This document shows, piece by piece, positions 6,551 through 16,795 of a DNA stretch of 64,000 bases (position 1 is its first letter; every line of letters starts with the position of its first letter). The translations under genes and the position numbers were made by a program. Below the pieces are notes generated by a model that was not told the DNA's origin, did not search any database, and saw nothing but the letters and a program-made list of their open reading frames with translations. Source of the stretch: Brevundimonas terrae (lineage in GTDB: Bacteria > Pseudomonadota > Alphaproteobacteria > Caulobacterales > Caulobacteraceae); assembly GCF_011761985.1 (NCBI RefSeq), contig NZ_JAASQT010000008.1:38259-102258 (forward strand), written 5' to 3'.

Positions 6551-9127
6551 ATGTCGCCTGTTACACTCATGCTCGCCCTGGCGTCGATGGCAACCGACGC
6601 TCCGGTCAATACGCCCGTCCAGCAACAGCCCGAACAGGCCCATGCGCCCGTCCAGACGCCCGAGCAGTCCGAAGACGAAGCCTATGATCTGGGCACTTTG
6701 AATGCCGTCACCACATCGCGTCGTGGTGCGGCGCTGGGTGGCTACGAACCGGAAGCGGTTCTGGATTCCGAACAGTTGAAAGCCTATGGCGCAGGCACGA
6801 TCGAAGAACTGATGACGATGCTGGAGCCTCTGACGCGCTCGGCACGCGGGGGCTCGCCTGTGTTTCTGGTCAATGGTCGCCGCATCTCGGGCTTCCAGGA
6901 AATTCGCGGCATCCCGCCCGAAGCTATCGAGCGCACCGAAATCCTGCCTGAAGAAACCGCCCTGTCCTACGGCTATACCGCCGACCAGCGCGTGGTGAAT
7001 TTCGTCCTCAAGCAGGACTTCCGCTCGGTGGCCGTTCAAGGCCAGATCAAACGTCCCGATCTGGGTGGTCGCACCCAGTCCGAGCTGGAAACCAATATCG
7101 TCCGCATCGGTGGTACCCAGCGCTGGACCTTCGATATCGAATATGAGGCCGACAGCCCGCTGTATGAAAGCGAGCGTGACATCAACCGCGAGCTGGAAGC
7201 CCCTGCGGGAACGCTTCGCGGCGACGATACGCCGCTGACCACCTACCAGACCCTGAATCCGCGCCGTCGCGGCTATGAAGTCACCGGTTCGTACAAGCGC
7301 GATCTCGAAAGCGGCATCGGCCTGACCGTCAGTGGCAATATCGAGCAGACCAACCGCATGACCTATCTGGGTCTGCCGGGTGTGGTGATGGACCTGCCCT
7401 CCTCCAGCCCGTTCTCGGACTATGCCAATGACGTGCAGGTGCATCGTTTCTTCGATGCGCCCTCGGCCCTGTCGCGTGAAAGCGATGCGCTGAGCGCCAA
7501 TATCAACGCCCTTGCCGATGGCTATATGGGCGAATGGCGCTGGACCGTCAGCGGCGGCATCAAACGCAATGAAACCGAAACCACGACGGGACGCGGCCTG
7601 AACACCGATGCCCTCAAGGCGGGCGTTGTTGCAGGCACGATCAATCCCTTCGGCGATCTGGGCAGTGTTCCGTTCAATCCGAATGACGAGGCCAAGTCGA
7701 TCAACACCTCGGCCAATGTCGAGGGCGTGCTGAACGGCACCTTGTGGGACGCTCCGACGGGCGCACTGCAAGCCACCTTCAAGGCCGGTTTCGATACCCA
7801 GAAACAGGAAGCTGAAAACCTGCGCTTCTCGGCGGCGGACAATGCCAGCGTCTTTACCGAGCGCAGCCTGTCGCGTGACCGTTTCAATGCCTCGGGCAAT
7901 TTCAACCTGCCGCTGGCCGCACGTGATATCGGCACCTTTGGCAAGCTGGGCGACCTGTCGGCCAACCTGAACGTACAGCTTCAGGACCTGTCGGACTTTG
8001 GCGGTCTGAACTCATGGACGCTGGGCATGAACTGGTCGCCCTGGTCGCCGCTGAGCCTGACGGCCAGCTTCGCGCAGGAACAGGCCGCGCCCTCCATGTC
8101 GCAACTGAACGACCCGACTCTGACCACGCCCAATGTGCCGGTCTATGACTTTGCGACGGGTCAGAGCGTCATCATCAACCGTATCGAAGGCGGCAATACC
8201 GCCCTGTCGGCCGAGGACAAGTCGGTCCTGCGTCTGGGCATGAACTTCACCCCGTTCGAAAACAAAGACCTGCGCTTTACGGCCAACTATACCCGCACCG
8301 ATACCGATGGCGTGATTTCGGGCTTCCCGACGATTACGCCTGCGCTGGAAGCGGCGCTGCCGGAGCGGTTCGAGCGCGATGGTGCGGGCAATCTGATCTC
8401 TATCGATGCCCGTCCTCTGAACTACGAGAACAGCCTCAAGGAAGAAATCCGCTGGGGCCTGAACTTCTCGACCGCCTTTGGCAAACCTGATCCGGCCGCA
8501 ATGCAGCGTGCGCGGGGTCAAGGTGGTCCCGCCGGTGGTCCGCCTTCAGGTGGTGGCCCGCGTGCTGGCGGTGGCGGCGGCGGTCCGCGTATGGCCATGC
8601 ACGGCGGCGGCGGCCGTGGCGGACGCGGTGGCCAGATGCAGCCCGGTCAGGGCCGCTTAAATGTCAGCCTGTATCACACCTATCGCATGACCGACGAGAT
8701 CACGATCCGTCAGGGCCTGCCGGTCATTGACCTGCTGGATGGCGGCGCGACCGGTTCGCGCGGTGGCCAGTCACAGAACGAGCTGCAACTCCAGGCCGGT
8801 GTGTTCAAGAGCGGCATGGGTGCCTTCATGAACGCCAACTGGGCCGAAGGCACACGCGTTTCTGGCGGCACGTCCGGCGATCTGAACTTCTCGGATCTGG
8901 CGACCGTGAACCTGCACATGTTTGCCGACCTCGGCCAACGCACCAAGTGGGTCGAGAAATTCCCGTGGCTGACCGGCTCGCGCGTTTCGGTGGGTATCGA
9001 GAACCTGTTCGATGAACGCCTCAGCGTCACCGACGCCCAAGGCAATACGCCCAATGCCTATCAGCCCCATTATCTAGACCCGATGGGCCGGACCTTCCGG
9101 ATCAATTTCCGCAAGATCATCTTCTAA
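6551..9127 (+). CDS. atypical TonB-dependent receptor-like protein with glycine-rich loop
   Basis: This 858-residue outer-membrane protein has a short hydrophobic N-terminus (MSPVTLMLALASMA) followed by a Pro/Gln/Glu-rich linker. The plug is divergent: PVFLVNGRRISGFQEIRGIPPEAIERTEIL, then SYGYTADQRVVNFVLKQDF. The rest is a long alternating beta-barrel pattern ending GRTFRINFRKIIF. Near residues 655-700 there is a segment made almost wholly of Gly, Pro and Arg with one Met/His patch (RMAMHGG). I recall similar receptors in sphingomonads and caulobacters, but no substrate. No standard TonB box is evident, so energisation by TonB is inferred. The start at 6551 lacks a clear ribosome binding site. 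It is probably transcribed separately from the gene upstream, because a hairpin lies between them. Confidence 0.75.
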   Translation: MSPVTLMLALASMATDAPVNTPVQQQPEQAHAPVQTPEQSEDEAYDLGTLNAVTTSRRGAALGGYEPEAVLDSEQLKAYGAGTIEELMTMLEPLTRSARGGSPVFLVNGRRISGFQEIRGIPPEAIERTEILPEETALSYGYTADQRVVNFVLKQDFRSVAVQGQIKRPDLGGRTQSELETNIVRIGGTQRWTFDIEYEADSPLYESERDINRELEAPAGTLRGDDTPLTTYQTLNPRRRGYEVTGSYKRDLESGIGLTVSGNIEQTNRMTYLGLPGVVMDLPSSSPFSDYANDVQVHRFFDAPSALSRESDALSANINALADGYMGEWRWTVSGGIKRNETETTTGRGLNTDALKAGVVAGTINPFGDLGSVPFNPNDEAKSINTSANVEGVLNGTLWDAPTGALQATFKAGFDTQKQEAENLRFSAADNASVFTERSLSRDRFNASGNFNLPLAARDIGTFGKLGDLSANLNVQLQDLSDFGGLNSWTLGMNWSPWSPLSLTASFAQEQAAPSMSQLNDPTLTTPNVPVYDFATGQSVIINRIEGGNTALSAEDKSVLRLGMNFTPFENKDLRFTANYTRTDTDGVISGFPTITPALEAALPERFERDGAGNLISIDARPLNYENSLKEEIRWGLNFSTAFGKPDPAAMQRARGQGGPAGGPPSGGGPRAGGGGGGPRMAMHGGGGRGGRGGQMQPGQGRLNVSLYHTYRMTDEITIRQGLPVIDLLDGGATGSRGGQSQNELQLQAGVFKSGMGAFMNANWAEGTRVSGGTSGDLNFSDLATVNLHMFADLGQRTKWVEKFPWLTGSRVSVGIENLFDERLSVTDAQGNTPNAYQPHYLDPMGRTFRINFRKIIF

Positions 9128-9132
9128 AAACG

Positions 9133-9164
9133 AAAGGCCCGCTGGAAACAGCGGGCCTTTTTCT
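9133..9164. terminator. rho-independent terminator
   Basis: An 11-bp perfect stem (AAAGGCCCGCT at 9133-9143, AGCGGGCCTTT at 9150-9160) with a 6-nt loop is followed by T residues. It sits between the convergent receptor gene and the epimerase gene and can end transcription from both sides. Confidence 0.92.
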
Positions 9165-9181
9165 TTGTCCTGTAGGGCGAC

Positions 9182-9604
9182 CTAGTGATCGCCTTTGGGG
9201 CGTTCCATCAGCTCGATCAGAACCCCGCCCATTTCCTTCGGATGCAGGAAGACGACGGGCGTGCCGTGGGCACCGATGCGCGGTTCGCCCGTGCCGAGAA
9301 TGGTCACGCCCTTGGCGCGCATCTCGGCGACAGCGGCGTGGATGTCCTCAACCTCGAAGCACACATGGTGCTGGCCGCCCTTGGGGTTTTTGGCGAGGAA
9401 GCCGACAATCGGACTGTTCTCGTCATAGGGTTCGATCAGTTCGATCTGGGCGGTCGGCGTGTCGACAAAGCAGACCTTAACCCCCTGCGCCGGAAGATCG
9501 AACGGCTCGCCGATCTTGGTCGCACCAAGGATATCGCGATACAGCTTGATCGAGTCTGCGATCGAAGGCGTGGCCACGCCAACATGGTTCAGATTGCCGA
9601 TCAT
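9182..9604 (-). CDS. mce: methylmalonyl-CoA epimerase
   Basis: This 140-residue VOC-superfamily metalloenzyme converts (S)- to (R)-methylmalonyl-CoA. The family start NLNHVGVATPSI carries the first metal-ligand His. GGQHHVCFEVEDI holds the second, and GVLIELME ends on the catalytic/metal Glu region. Length is typical. The start codon overlaps the mutB stop by one base (TAATG), so it is the last gene of the propionyl-CoA operon and is probably translated by coupling. It provides the stereoisomer that the mutase needs, completing the route from propionyl-CoA carboxylase to succinyl-CoA in the cytoplasm. Confidence 0.95.
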   Translation of the reverse strand: MIGNLNHVGVATPSIADSIKLYRDILGATKIGEPFDLPAQGVKVCFVDTPTAQIELIEPYDENSPIVGFLAKNPKGGQHHVCFEVEDIHAAVAEMRAKGVTILGTGEPRIGAHGTPVVFLHPKEMGGVLIELMERPKGDH

Positions 9605-11757
9605 TATTTCTTGTCCGCTTTAGGTTGGGCATAGCCCAGACGCTCGTTCAGTTTCTCGATCAGGTCCACAGCGGTTTCGGCAATCACCGAACCCGGCGGA
9701 TAGACAGCCGCCGCCCCCATATCCAGCAGCGGTTGCACGTCCGACGGCGGGATAACGCCACCGACCACAATCGTAATGTCCTCGCGGCCCAGCTTGGCCA
9801 GTTCGGCCTTCAGTTCCGGCACCAGCGTCAGGTGACCTGCCGCCAGCGACGACGCACCAACTGCATGGACGTTCTTTTCAACGGCATCGCGGGCCGCTTC
9901 GGCAGGCGTCTGGAACAGCGAACCGGCCGTCACGTCAAAGCCGATATCGCCATAGCCGGTCGCCACAACCTTCTGGCCACGGTCGTGACCGTCCTGACCC
10001 AGCTTGGCGATCAGGATGCGCGGCGCACCGCCATCGTTTTCGATGAAGGCGGCGACCATTTCACGGGCGCGGGCAAGCTTGGGATCATTGCCTGCTTCCT
10101 TGGCATAGACGCCCGAAACGGTTTTCACGGTGGCGATGTGGCGGCCAAAGGCGGCCTCCAGCGCATCCGAGATTTCACCCACCGTGGCCTTGGCGCGGGC
10201 AGCGCGAACCGACAGCTCCATCAGGTTTTCATTACCGCGCGCGCCTTCGGTCAGGGCGTTCAGAGCGGCCTCGACCTCGGCGTCATTACGCTCGGCCTTC
10301 AGGCGTTCCAGCTTCTCGATCTGGCGGGCGCGTACCTCGGCATTATCGACCTTCAGCATCGGAATATCGTCGGTCAGCGGGTTGATATACTTGTTCACCC
10401 CCACCAGCGTCTGCTGGCCGGTATCGATACGGGCCTGCGTTTTCGCCGCTGATTCCTCGATACGCAGCTTCGGAATACCGGCCTCGATGGCCTTGGCCAT
10501 GCCGCCATATTCCTCGACCTCGGCCATCAGGGCGCGTGCCTTGGTGGCCAGTTCCTGCGTCAGGCGCTCGACATAGTGCGAGCCGCCCCACGGGTCGATC
10601 ACGCGGGTCAGGCCCGTTTCTTCTTGGGCCAGAATTTGCGTGTTACGCGCAATGCGGGCCGAGAAGTCGGTCGGCAGGGCCAGAGCTTCGTCCAGCGCAT
10701 TGGTGTGCAAGGACTGGGTCTGACCACCGGCGGCAGCCATGCACTCGATCATGGTGCGCGGCACGTTGTTGAACACGTCCTGCGCCGCCAGCGACCAGCC
10801 CGAGGTCTGGCAGTGGGTACGCAGCGACAGGGACTTAGGATTAACCCCGCCCTCTTTCGCCACGGCCTCGGCCCACAACAGGCGACCGGCGCGCATCTTG
10901 GCCACTTCCATGAAGTAGTTCATGCCGATGGCCCAGAAGAAGCTCAGGCGCGGCGCAAACTTGTCCACGGCCATGCCTGCGGCCTTACCGGCGCGCAGAT
11001 ATTCAATGCCGTCCGCCAGCGTATAGGCCAGTTCGATATCGGCCGACGCGCCCGCTTCCTGCATGTGATAGCCGGAAATCGAGATCGAGTTGAACTTGGG
11101 CGTTTCCTTCGCCGTCCACTCAAAGATGTCGGCAATGATCCGCATCGAGGGCGACGGCGGATAGATATAGGTGTTGCGGACCATGAACTCTTTCAGAATA
11201 TCGTTCTGAATGGTTCCGGTCAGTTGGGCATGCTCCACGCCCTGCTCTTCGCCCGCCACGACATAAAGGGCGAGGATCGGCAGAACCGCGCCATTCATGG
11301 TCATCGACACCGACATCTTGTCCAGCGGGATGCCGTCGAACAGGGTGCGCATGTCCAGAATGGAGTCGATGGCCACACCGGCCATGCCGACATCGCCCTT
11401 TACGCGCGGATGGTCGCTGTCATAGCCACGGTGGGTGGCCAGATCGAACGCGACAGACAGACCCTTTTGGCCCGCCGCAAGGTTACGACGGTAAAACGCG
11501 TTGGAAGCCTCGGCGGTCGAGAAGCCCGCATATTGGCGGATCGTCCACGGCGCACCGGCATACATGGTCGGATACGGGCCACGCACGAACGGTGCAAAGC
11601 CCGGCAGACCTTCGATAAAGTCCAGACCCTCGATGGCATCCGGCCCATAGGTCGGCTCGACGGTTACACCTTCGGGCGTGGTCCATGCCTCGCGCGACGG
11701 ACCCTTGCCCGTTTCGCCAAGGTCCAGATTCAGTTTGGAGAAATCAGGAAAGCTCAT
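9604..11757 (-). CDS. mutB: methylmalonyl-CoA mutase, large catalytic subunit
   Basis: This 717-residue adenosylcobalamin enzyme isomerises (R)-methylmalonyl-CoA to succinyl-CoA. The N-terminal TIM-barrel shows [24 protein letters not shown] with the active-site Tyr, and [11 protein letters not shown] with the active-site His. The C-terminal cobalamin domain has the DxHxxG motif in [12 protein letters not shown], giving the lower-axial histidine, plus GGVIPPSD. All key residues are intact and length matches the family. The start overlaps the mutA stop by 4 nt and the stop overlaps the epimerase start by 1 nt, indicating a tightly coupled operon. It pairs with the smaller, non-catalytic MutA partner encoded upstream. 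Confidence 0.97.
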   Translation of the reverse strand: MSFPDFSKLNLDLGETGKGPSREAWTTPEGVTVEPTYGPDAIEGLDFIEGLPGFAPFVRGPYPTMYAGAPWTIRQYAGFSTAEASNAFYRRNLAAGQKGLSVAFDLATHRGYDSDHPRVKGDVGMAGVAIDSILDMRTLFDGIPLDKMSVSMTMNGAVLPILALYVVAGEEQGVEHAQLTGTIQNDILKEFMVRNTYIYPPSPSMRIIADIFEWTAKETPKFNSISISGYHMQEAGASADIELAYTLADGIEYLRAGKAAGMAVDKFAPRLSFFWAIGMNYFMEVAKMRAGRLLWAEAVAKEGGVNPKSLSLRTHCQTSGWSLAAQDVFNNVPRTMIECMAAAGGQTQSLHTNALDEALALPTDFSARIARNTQILAQEETGLTRVIDPWGGSHYVERLTQELATKARALMAEVEEYGGMAKAIEAGIPKLRIEESAAKTQARIDTGQQTLVGVNKYINPLTDDIPMLKVDNAEVRARQIEKLERLKAERNDAEVEAALNALTEGARGNENLMELSVRAARAKATVGEISDALEAAFGRHIATVKTVSGVYAKEAGNDPKLARAREMVAAFIENDGGAPRILIAKLGQDGHDRGQKVVATGYGDIGFDVTAGSLFQTPAEAARDAVEKNVHAVGASSLAAGHLTLVPELKAELAKLGREDITIVVGGVIPPSDVQPLLDMGAAAVYPPGSVIAETAVDLIEKLNERLGYAQPKADKK

Positions 11758-13133
11758 TGGCCAGCCTCCTCGAACGCGGCGGCAATACGGACAGGCTTCA
11801 AGGCCTCGAAGGCATCATAGGACACAGCCTCGGACACGTCCTCGGTCACCGAAACGGCACGCACGTCAGGGTCCACAAACTTGGTCACGCCGATAATCTG
11901 GGCGCTGCCGTTCTGATAGGCTTTTTCAATGAATTCGCGGGCACGGGCGATGCGCGGCTGGATGACATGGCCTTCCAGCGCCGCAACAATACCGCCCTCG
12001 GACTCGATAGCTTGAAACTCGGTCCAAGCCGCCTCGGCCAGTTCACGCGTTCGGGCATCCAGATACCAGCTACCCGAGGCCGGATCATCGACACGGCCCA
12101 GATTGGATTCTTCCATCAGGATCAGCTGGGTATTGCGGGCCTGACGACGCGCAAAATCATCCGGCAGACCGGCAGCCCGGGTAAAGGCATCCAGCACCAC
12201 CACATCGGCCCCGCCGACACTGCCTGCAAAACCGGCAGCCGTCAGACGCAGCATGTTCGGCCACGGATCGCGCGCCGACAGCATACGGCGTGAAGAGCGC
12301 GCTTCGATCTGGGCCTGAACCTCATGACCGAAAGCCTTGGAGACATTCGACCACAGGATACGCAGGGCGCGAACCTTGGCCAGACTGTCAAAATATTGCT
12401 GGTCCACAGCCACGCCCAGCGTCAGCGGCGACAGGGCTTTTTCCGTCGAAACACCGGCCTCTACCAGAGCCTTCACATAGGCCACAGCCGATGACAGCGC
12501 GAAGGCCAGTTCCTGTGCAATCGATGCACCCGCCTCATGCGCCACCTGACCGGAGGCGAGGAACAGCCTGGCCTCGGGATAGGTCGAGGCCCAACCCGCA
12601 GCCTTGCTTGCGGCATCTTTCAGGATCGCCGCAAAATCGGATGGCGCACCACCGGCGCGGGCATAGGCCGACACCGGATCAAGATGGAACGACAATTTGG
12701 CACGCGGCGAAGCCTTGGCGACAGCATCCAGAGCCTCGCCCGCCTTTACGCCATCAAACCCCGCATCCAGCGCAACCGGAGCCAGCTCCAGCGCCACGCC
12801 TTCAAGAGCACGCGTCAACTTCGCCGCATCCGTCGTTACGGATCCCGAAACCAGCACCGAAGCTGCCCCGTTTTCCAGATCGGTCAGGATGGATGTGTTC
12901 AGTTCTGCGGCATCCCCGCCCTCAACGATCGCGCGCAAATCCCAGCTACGGCCTTCGCTGTCCGACGGGCGCGGTGCAAACACCGCCCCCGTGGCATTGG
13001 CGGTTCCGTAAAGAGGACGGGTCGCCAACTGGTCCGCATCCAGATGGATAAGGCTTTCCAGCGGGCGATCCTTGAGCGCCTTGATCGCGGCATCACGCCA
13101 CTCAAGAGGCGTCGGAGCGGGGAATTGGCTCAT
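11754..13133 (-). CDS. mutA: methylmalonyl-CoA mutase small subunit, short form
   Basis: This 459-residue protein resembles the barrel domain of methylmalonyl-CoA mutase: [32 protein letters not shown] near the N-terminus, [26 protein letters not shown] in place of the catalytic region, and [27 protein letters not shown]. It ends soon after the barrel ([40 protein letters not shown]) and has no DxHxxG cobalamin-binding domain. Classical small subunits run beyond 600 residues with a degenerate C-terminal domain. Because the stop overlaps the mutB start by ATGA and the reading frame is clean, the shortening looks stable and is probably not a recent truncation. It likely forms a structural heterodimer with MutB. 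It starts 3 nt after the pccA stop. Confidence 0.88.
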   Translation of the reverse strand: MSQFPAPTPLEWRDAAIKALKDRPLESLIHLDADQLATRPLYGTANATGAVFAPRPSDSEGRSWDLRAIVEGGDAAELNTSILTDLENGAASVLVSGSVTTDAAKLTRALEGVALELAPVALDAGFDGVKAGEALDAVAKASPRAKLSFHLDPVSAYARAGGAPSDFAAILKDAASKAAGWASTYPEARLFLASGQVAHEAGASIAQELAFALSSAVAYVKALVEAGVSTEKALSPLTLGVAVDQQYFDSLAKVRALRILWSNVSKAFGHEVQAQIEARSSRRMLSARDPWPNMLRLTAAGFAGSVGGADVVVLDAFTRAAGLPDDFARRQARNTQLILMEESNLGRVDDPASGSWYLDARTRELAEAAWTEFQAIESEGGIVAALEGHVIQPRIARAREFIEKAYQNGSAQIIGVTKFVDPDVRAVSVTEDVSEAVSYDAFEALKPVRIAAAFEEAGQ

Positions 13134-13136
13134 GGT

Positions 13137-15113
13137 TTACTCGAACTCCACCAGTACATCGTCGGCAGCGACGGGGTCGCCAGCCTTGGACTTCACGGCT
13201 TTGACCTTACCATCACGCTCGGCCTTGAGGATGTTTTGCATCTTCATGGCTTCGATGATGGCGACGGTTTCGCCCTGCTTGACCTCTTGACCTTCGACGA
13301 CCGGAATATCGACCACCAGACCCGGCATCGGCGACAATACCAGCTTGGAGGTGTCGGCGGCCTGTTTTTCGGGCAGCATGCTGTACAGGCTGGCAATCTC
13401 GGGGCGCAGGATACGCACACGCGCCTTGGTGGCACGCGAGCGGATGTCGAAACCGTCTGCGGCGCGCTTCACTTCGACCGTAAAGGCTTCTTCGTCCAGC
13501 ACGGCGCGGAACAGCGACAGACCCGGACGCCAGTCGATTTCCGACAGGGTGACTTCCTCGTCATCGATGATGACGGTCAGGTCTTCGGCCTCGTCATAAC
13601 CGACCTCGACCTCATAGGCCGCCTTATTGACCAGAACGGTCCACTCGCCACGCTCGGACGGATCACCATCCTGCTCGGCAATGACTTCGTTCATCGCAAT
13701 GGCCGACGCGATCAACTGCTTCACCTGAAGCGCGTTCGGCTCCAGACCATTAAAGCCGTCGGGGAACTCGTCCTTGATATAGCTGGTGGCGATATTGCCG
13801 GACTGGAAGCGTTCCTGATCCATAACCGCCGCAAGGAACGGCACGTTGTGGCCCAGTCCCGACAGGTGGGTGTCTTCCAGAGCGCGGGCCATGCCACGGA
13901 TGGCATCGGCGCGGGTTTCGCCCCATGCACACAGCTTGGCGATCATCGGGTCATAGAACATGCTGATCTCGTCGCCCTCGCGGACGCCCGAGTCATTACG
14001 CACGATGTAACCGTCTTGCTGGCCTTCAGCGGGCTGTTCGTAACGCACCAGACGGCCAATCGACGGCAGGAAGCCGCGATACGGGTCTTCGGCATAGATG
14101 CGGCTCTCGATGGCCCAGCCGTTGATCTTCAGGTCTTCCTGCTTGATCGCCAGTTGTTCGCCCCATGCCGAGCGGATCATCTGCTCGACCAGATCAACGC
14201 CAGTGATCAGCTCCGTCACCGGATGCTCGACCTGCAGGCGGGTATTCATTTCAAGGAAGAAGAACGACTTGTCCTGCCCAGCCACGAACTCGACCGTGCC
14301 AGCACTGTCATAGTTCACAGCCTTGGCCAGAGCCACGGCCTGCGCGCCCATGGCCGCACGGGTCGCTTCGTCCAGCAGGGCGGACGGCGCTTCTTCGATG
14401 ACCTTCTGGTTACGACGCTGGATCGAGCATTCACGCTCGAACAGATGGATGACGTTGCCGTGCTTGTCGCCCAGCACCTGAATCTCGATGTGGCGCGGGT
14501 CGATGATGAACTTTTCAAGGAAGACGCGGTCGTCACCAAACGCGTTCAGCGCCTCGGCCTTAACAGCGGCAAAGCCCTCGGCCATATCGTCGTCGGAATG
14601 GGCCACACGAATGCCCTTACCGCCGCCGCCAGCCGACGCCTTGATCATCACCGGATAGCCGATTTCGCGGGCAATCTTGACCGCTTCCTCGGTGGTTTCG
14701 ATCAGGCCCATATGGCCCGGAACGGTCGAAACACCGGCTTCGGCGGCGAACTTCTTGGAGGTGATCTTGTCGCCCATGGCGTCGATCGCCTCGGGGTTCG
14801 GACCAATGAAGGCTATACCCTCGGCCTTCAGACGACGCGCAAAGCTGGCGTTTTCCGACAGGAAGCCAAAGCCCGGATGCACAGCCTGTGCGCCCGTCTG
14901 CTTCACGGCATCCACGATCTTGTCCTGGATCAGATAGGACTGGGCCGCCGGCGACGGACCGATGTGAACGGTTTCATCCGCCATCTCGACCGCCAGCGAA
15001 CCGGCATCGGCGTCGGAATAAACCACCACCGTCTTGATGCCCATCTTGCGGCAGGTCTTGATAATGCGAACAGCAATCTCGCCGCGGTTGGCGATCAGAA
15101 TTTTATCAAACAT
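13137..15113 (-). CDS. pccA: propionyl-CoA carboxylase, biotin-carrying alpha subunit
   Basis: This 658-residue protein carries biotin carboxylase and biotin carrier functions. It starts MFDKILIANRGEIAVRIIKTCRKMG, has the ATP-grasp glycine loop (KASAGGGGKGIRVAH), the carboxylase motif FLEMNTRLQVEHPVTE, and a C-terminal biotinyl domain with EAMKMQNIL, whose lysine is biotinylated. The spacer between them fits the BT domain typical of PccA. It acts with PccB to carboxylate propionyl-CoA to (S)-methylmalonyl-CoA. It lies 11 nt downstream of pccB and 3 nt upstream of mutA in the same operon. Assignment to propionyl- rather than methylcrotonyl-CoA is supported by the adjoining mutase genes; a separate methylcrotonyl pair exists at 35-38.7 kb. 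Confidence 0.96.
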   Translation of the reverse strand: MFDKILIANRGEIAVRIIKTCRKMGIKTVVVYSDADAGSLAVEMADETVHIGPSPAAQSYLIQDKIVDAVKQTGAQAVHPGFGFLSENASFARRLKAEGIAFIGPNPEAIDAMGDKITSKKFAAEAGVSTVPGHMGLIETTEEAVKIAREIGYPVMIKASAGGGGKGIRVAHSDDDMAEGFAAVKAEALNAFGDDRVFLEKFIIDPRHIEIQVLGDKHGNVIHLFERECSIQRRNQKVIEEAPSALLDEATRAAMGAQAVALAKAVNYDSAGTVEFVAGQDKSFFFLEMNTRLQVEHPVTELITGVDLVEQMIRSAWGEQLAIKQEDLKINGWAIESRIYAEDPYRGFLPSIGRLVRYEQPAEGQQDGYIVRNDSGVREGDEISMFYDPMIAKLCAWGETRADAIRGMARALEDTHLSGLGHNVPFLAAVMDQERFQSGNIATSYIKDEFPDGFNGLEPNALQVKQLIASAIAMNEVIAEQDGDPSERGEWTVLVNKAAYEVEVGYDEAEDLTVIIDDEEVTLSEIDWRPGLSLFRAVLDEEAFTVEVKRAADGFDIRSRATKARVRILRPEIASLYSMLPEKQAADTSKLVLSPMPGLVVDIPVVEGQEVKQGETVAIIEAMKMQNILKAERDGKVKAVKSKAGDPVAADDVLVEFE

Positions 15114-15124
15114 GTTTCTGGGCC

Positions 15125-16660
15125 TTACAGCGGGATGTTATCGTGCTTCTTCCAGGGGTTTTCCTGGACCTTGTTCTTCAGCGTGCCGAGGGCCTTGATC
15201 AGGCGGCGTCGCGTGCCGTGCGGCATGATGACGTCATCGATATAGCCGAGGCCAGCCGCCACGAACGGGTTGGCGAAGCGTTCTTTGTATTCGGCTTCAC
15301 GCGCGGCCAGAGCTTCGGGGTCGCCCGCTTCCTTGCGGAAGATGATTTCCACGGCACCCTTGGCACCCATGACGGCGATTTCAGCAGTCGGCCATGCATA
15401 GTTGACGTCGCCGCGCAGGTGCTTGGACGACATAACGTCATAGGCACCGCCATAGGCTTTACGCGTGATGACGGTCAGCTTGGGCACGGTCGCCTCGGCA
15501 TAGGCGAACAGCAGTTTGGCGCCGTGTTTGATCAGTGCGCCATATTCCTGCTTGGTGCCCGGCATGAAGCCCGGCACGTCCACGAAGGTCACCAGCGGGA
15601 TGTTGAAGGCGTCGCAGAAACGCACGAAACGCGCGGCCTTGCGGCTGGAGTCGATATCCAGAACACCGGCAAGCGTTTGCGGCTGGTTGCCGACGATGCC
15701 GACGGTTGCGCCATCCAGACGGCCAAAGCCGCAGATGATGTTCTTGGCAAAGTCGGCACCGATCTCGAAGAAGTCCGCCTCGTCGACGACCTTCAGGATC
15801 AGTTCCTTCATGTCATAGGGCTGGTTCGGATTGGTCGGCACCAGCGTATCCAGCGAAGCTTCGTCACGGTCGGCTTCGTCATACGACTCGCGCACCGGCG
15901 GCTTCTCGCGGTTCGACAGCGGCAGGAAGCCGATCAGGCGGCGAACCTCGGACAGGGCCTCAAGGTCGTTTTCAAACGCACCGTCTGCCACGCCCGACTT
16001 GCCCGCGTGAACGCGCGCGCCGCCGAGGTCTTCATGGGTGACGACTTCGTTGGTGACGGTCTTCACCACGTCGGGGCCGGTCACGTACATATAGGACGTG
16101 TCCTTCACCATGAAGATGAAGTCGGTGATGGCAGGCGAGTAAACATCGCCGCCCGCGCACGGGCCCATAATGACCGAGATCTGCGGGATCACACCCGAGG
16201 CCAGCGTGTTCTGCAGGAAGATGTCGGCATAACCGGCCAGCGATTCAACGCCTTCCTGAATACGCGCACCGCCCGCATCGAACAGGCCGATGATCGGCGC
16301 ACCGGACGTCAGGGCCATTTTCTGCAGCTTGACGATCTTGGCCGCATGCGCGCCCGACAGCGAGCCGCCAAAGACGGTGAAGTCCTTGGAGAAGACATAG
16401 ATCAGACGGCCATTGATGGTGCCGCGACCGGTGACGACGCCGTCACCCGGAATGCGCTGCTTTTCCATACCGAAGTCGTGGCTGCGATGCTCCACGAACA
16501 TATCGGTTTCTTCAAAGCTGCCTTCGTCCAAAAGCACGTCGATGCGCTCGCGCGCCGTCAGTTTACCTTTGGCATGCTGGGACGCGATACGCGCCTCACC
16601 ACCGCCCAGACGGGCAGCAGCGCGGCGACGCTCGAGTTCCTCGAGGATGGCCTGGGTCAT
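15125..16660 (-). CDS. pccB: propionyl-CoA carboxylase beta subunit (carboxyltransferase)
   Basis: This 511-residue carboxyltransferase begins [41 protein letters not shown], the PccB signature. Acyl-CoA and biotin oxyanion-hole regions are visible as [54 protein letters not shown] and [18 protein letters not shown]. It ends in the usual LRRRPHG-like element ([13 protein letters not shown]). First gene of the operon pccB-pccA-mutA-mutB-epimerase, it is transcribed away from the pccR regulator. The 135-nt gap contains two TTTGCAAA operators, the proximal one about 70 nt upstream of this start. Regulation by propionyl-CoA status through PccR is therefore likely. Confidence 0.96.
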   Translation of the reverse strand: MTQAILEELERRRAAARLGGGEARIASQHAKGKLTARERIDVLLDEGSFEETDMFVEHRSHDFGMEKQRIPGDGVVTGRGTINGRLIYVFSKDFTVFGGSLSGAHAAKIVKLQKMALTSGAPIIGLFDAGGARIQEGVESLAGYADIFLQNTLASGVIPQISVIMGPCAGGDVYSPAITDFIFMVKDTSYMYVTGPDVVKTVTNEVVTHEDLGGARVHAGKSGVADGAFENDLEALSEVRRLIGFLPLSNREKPPVRESYDEADRDEASLDTLVPTNPNQPYDMKELILKVVDEADFFEIGADFAKNIICGFGRLDGATVGIVGNQPQTLAGVLDIDSSRKAARFVRFCDAFNIPLVTFVDVPGFMPGTKQEYGALIKHGAKLLFAYAEATVPKLTVITRKAYGGAYDVMSSKHLRGDVNYAWPTAEIAVMGAKGAVEIIFRKEAGDPEALAAREAEYKERFANPFVAAGLGYIDDVIMPHGTRRRLIKALGTLKNKVQENPWKKHDNIPL

Positions 16661-16729
16661 GGAAAAGCGACTCCCTCACGTTTTGTTAATCGCCACAAAC
16701 CCCCGTCATCGCAAAAAGGCAATCGCAAC

Positions 16730-16737
16730 TTTGCAAA
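16730..16737. promoter_or_regulatory. PccR/ScfR operator half, TTTGCAAA palindrome 1
   Basis: The perfect 8-nt palindrome TTTGCAAA sits 69 nt upstream of pccB, preceded by a GCAAC. TTTGCAAA is the element I recall for PccR (short-chain fatty acyl-CoA regulator) in Rhodobacter sphaeroides. Its location in a pccB/pccR divergent gap makes it a strong operator candidate. Confidence 0.72.
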
Positions 16738-16778
16738 ACGTGCGGAAGTGTGGAAGCTTGCCAAGGGTTTGAGGGCAA

Positions 16779-16794
16779 TTTGCAAAGTTGCAAA
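16779..16794. promoter_or_regulatory. PccR/ScfR operator 2, TTTGCAAA-G-TTGCAAA
   Basis: TTTGCAAA at 16779-16786 is followed after one base by TTGCAAA, and this ends one base before the regulator's ATG at 16796. A bound protein would block initiation at this gene, so negative autoregulation is the simplest reading. There is no room for a Shine-Dalgarno sequence. Confidence 0.7.
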
Positions 16795-16795
16795 A

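Noticed and set aside
12537..15245. Long plus-strand open frame over mutA and pccA
   Set aside because: It is a third-position GC shadow of two well-supported reverse-strand genes, rich in His, Arg and Gly with no recognisable family.
15143..16795. Upstream extension of the PccR reading frame
   Set aside because: The open frame runs through pccB in antisense. The HTH starts a few residues after ATG 16796, so the earlier part is not protein-coding on this strand.
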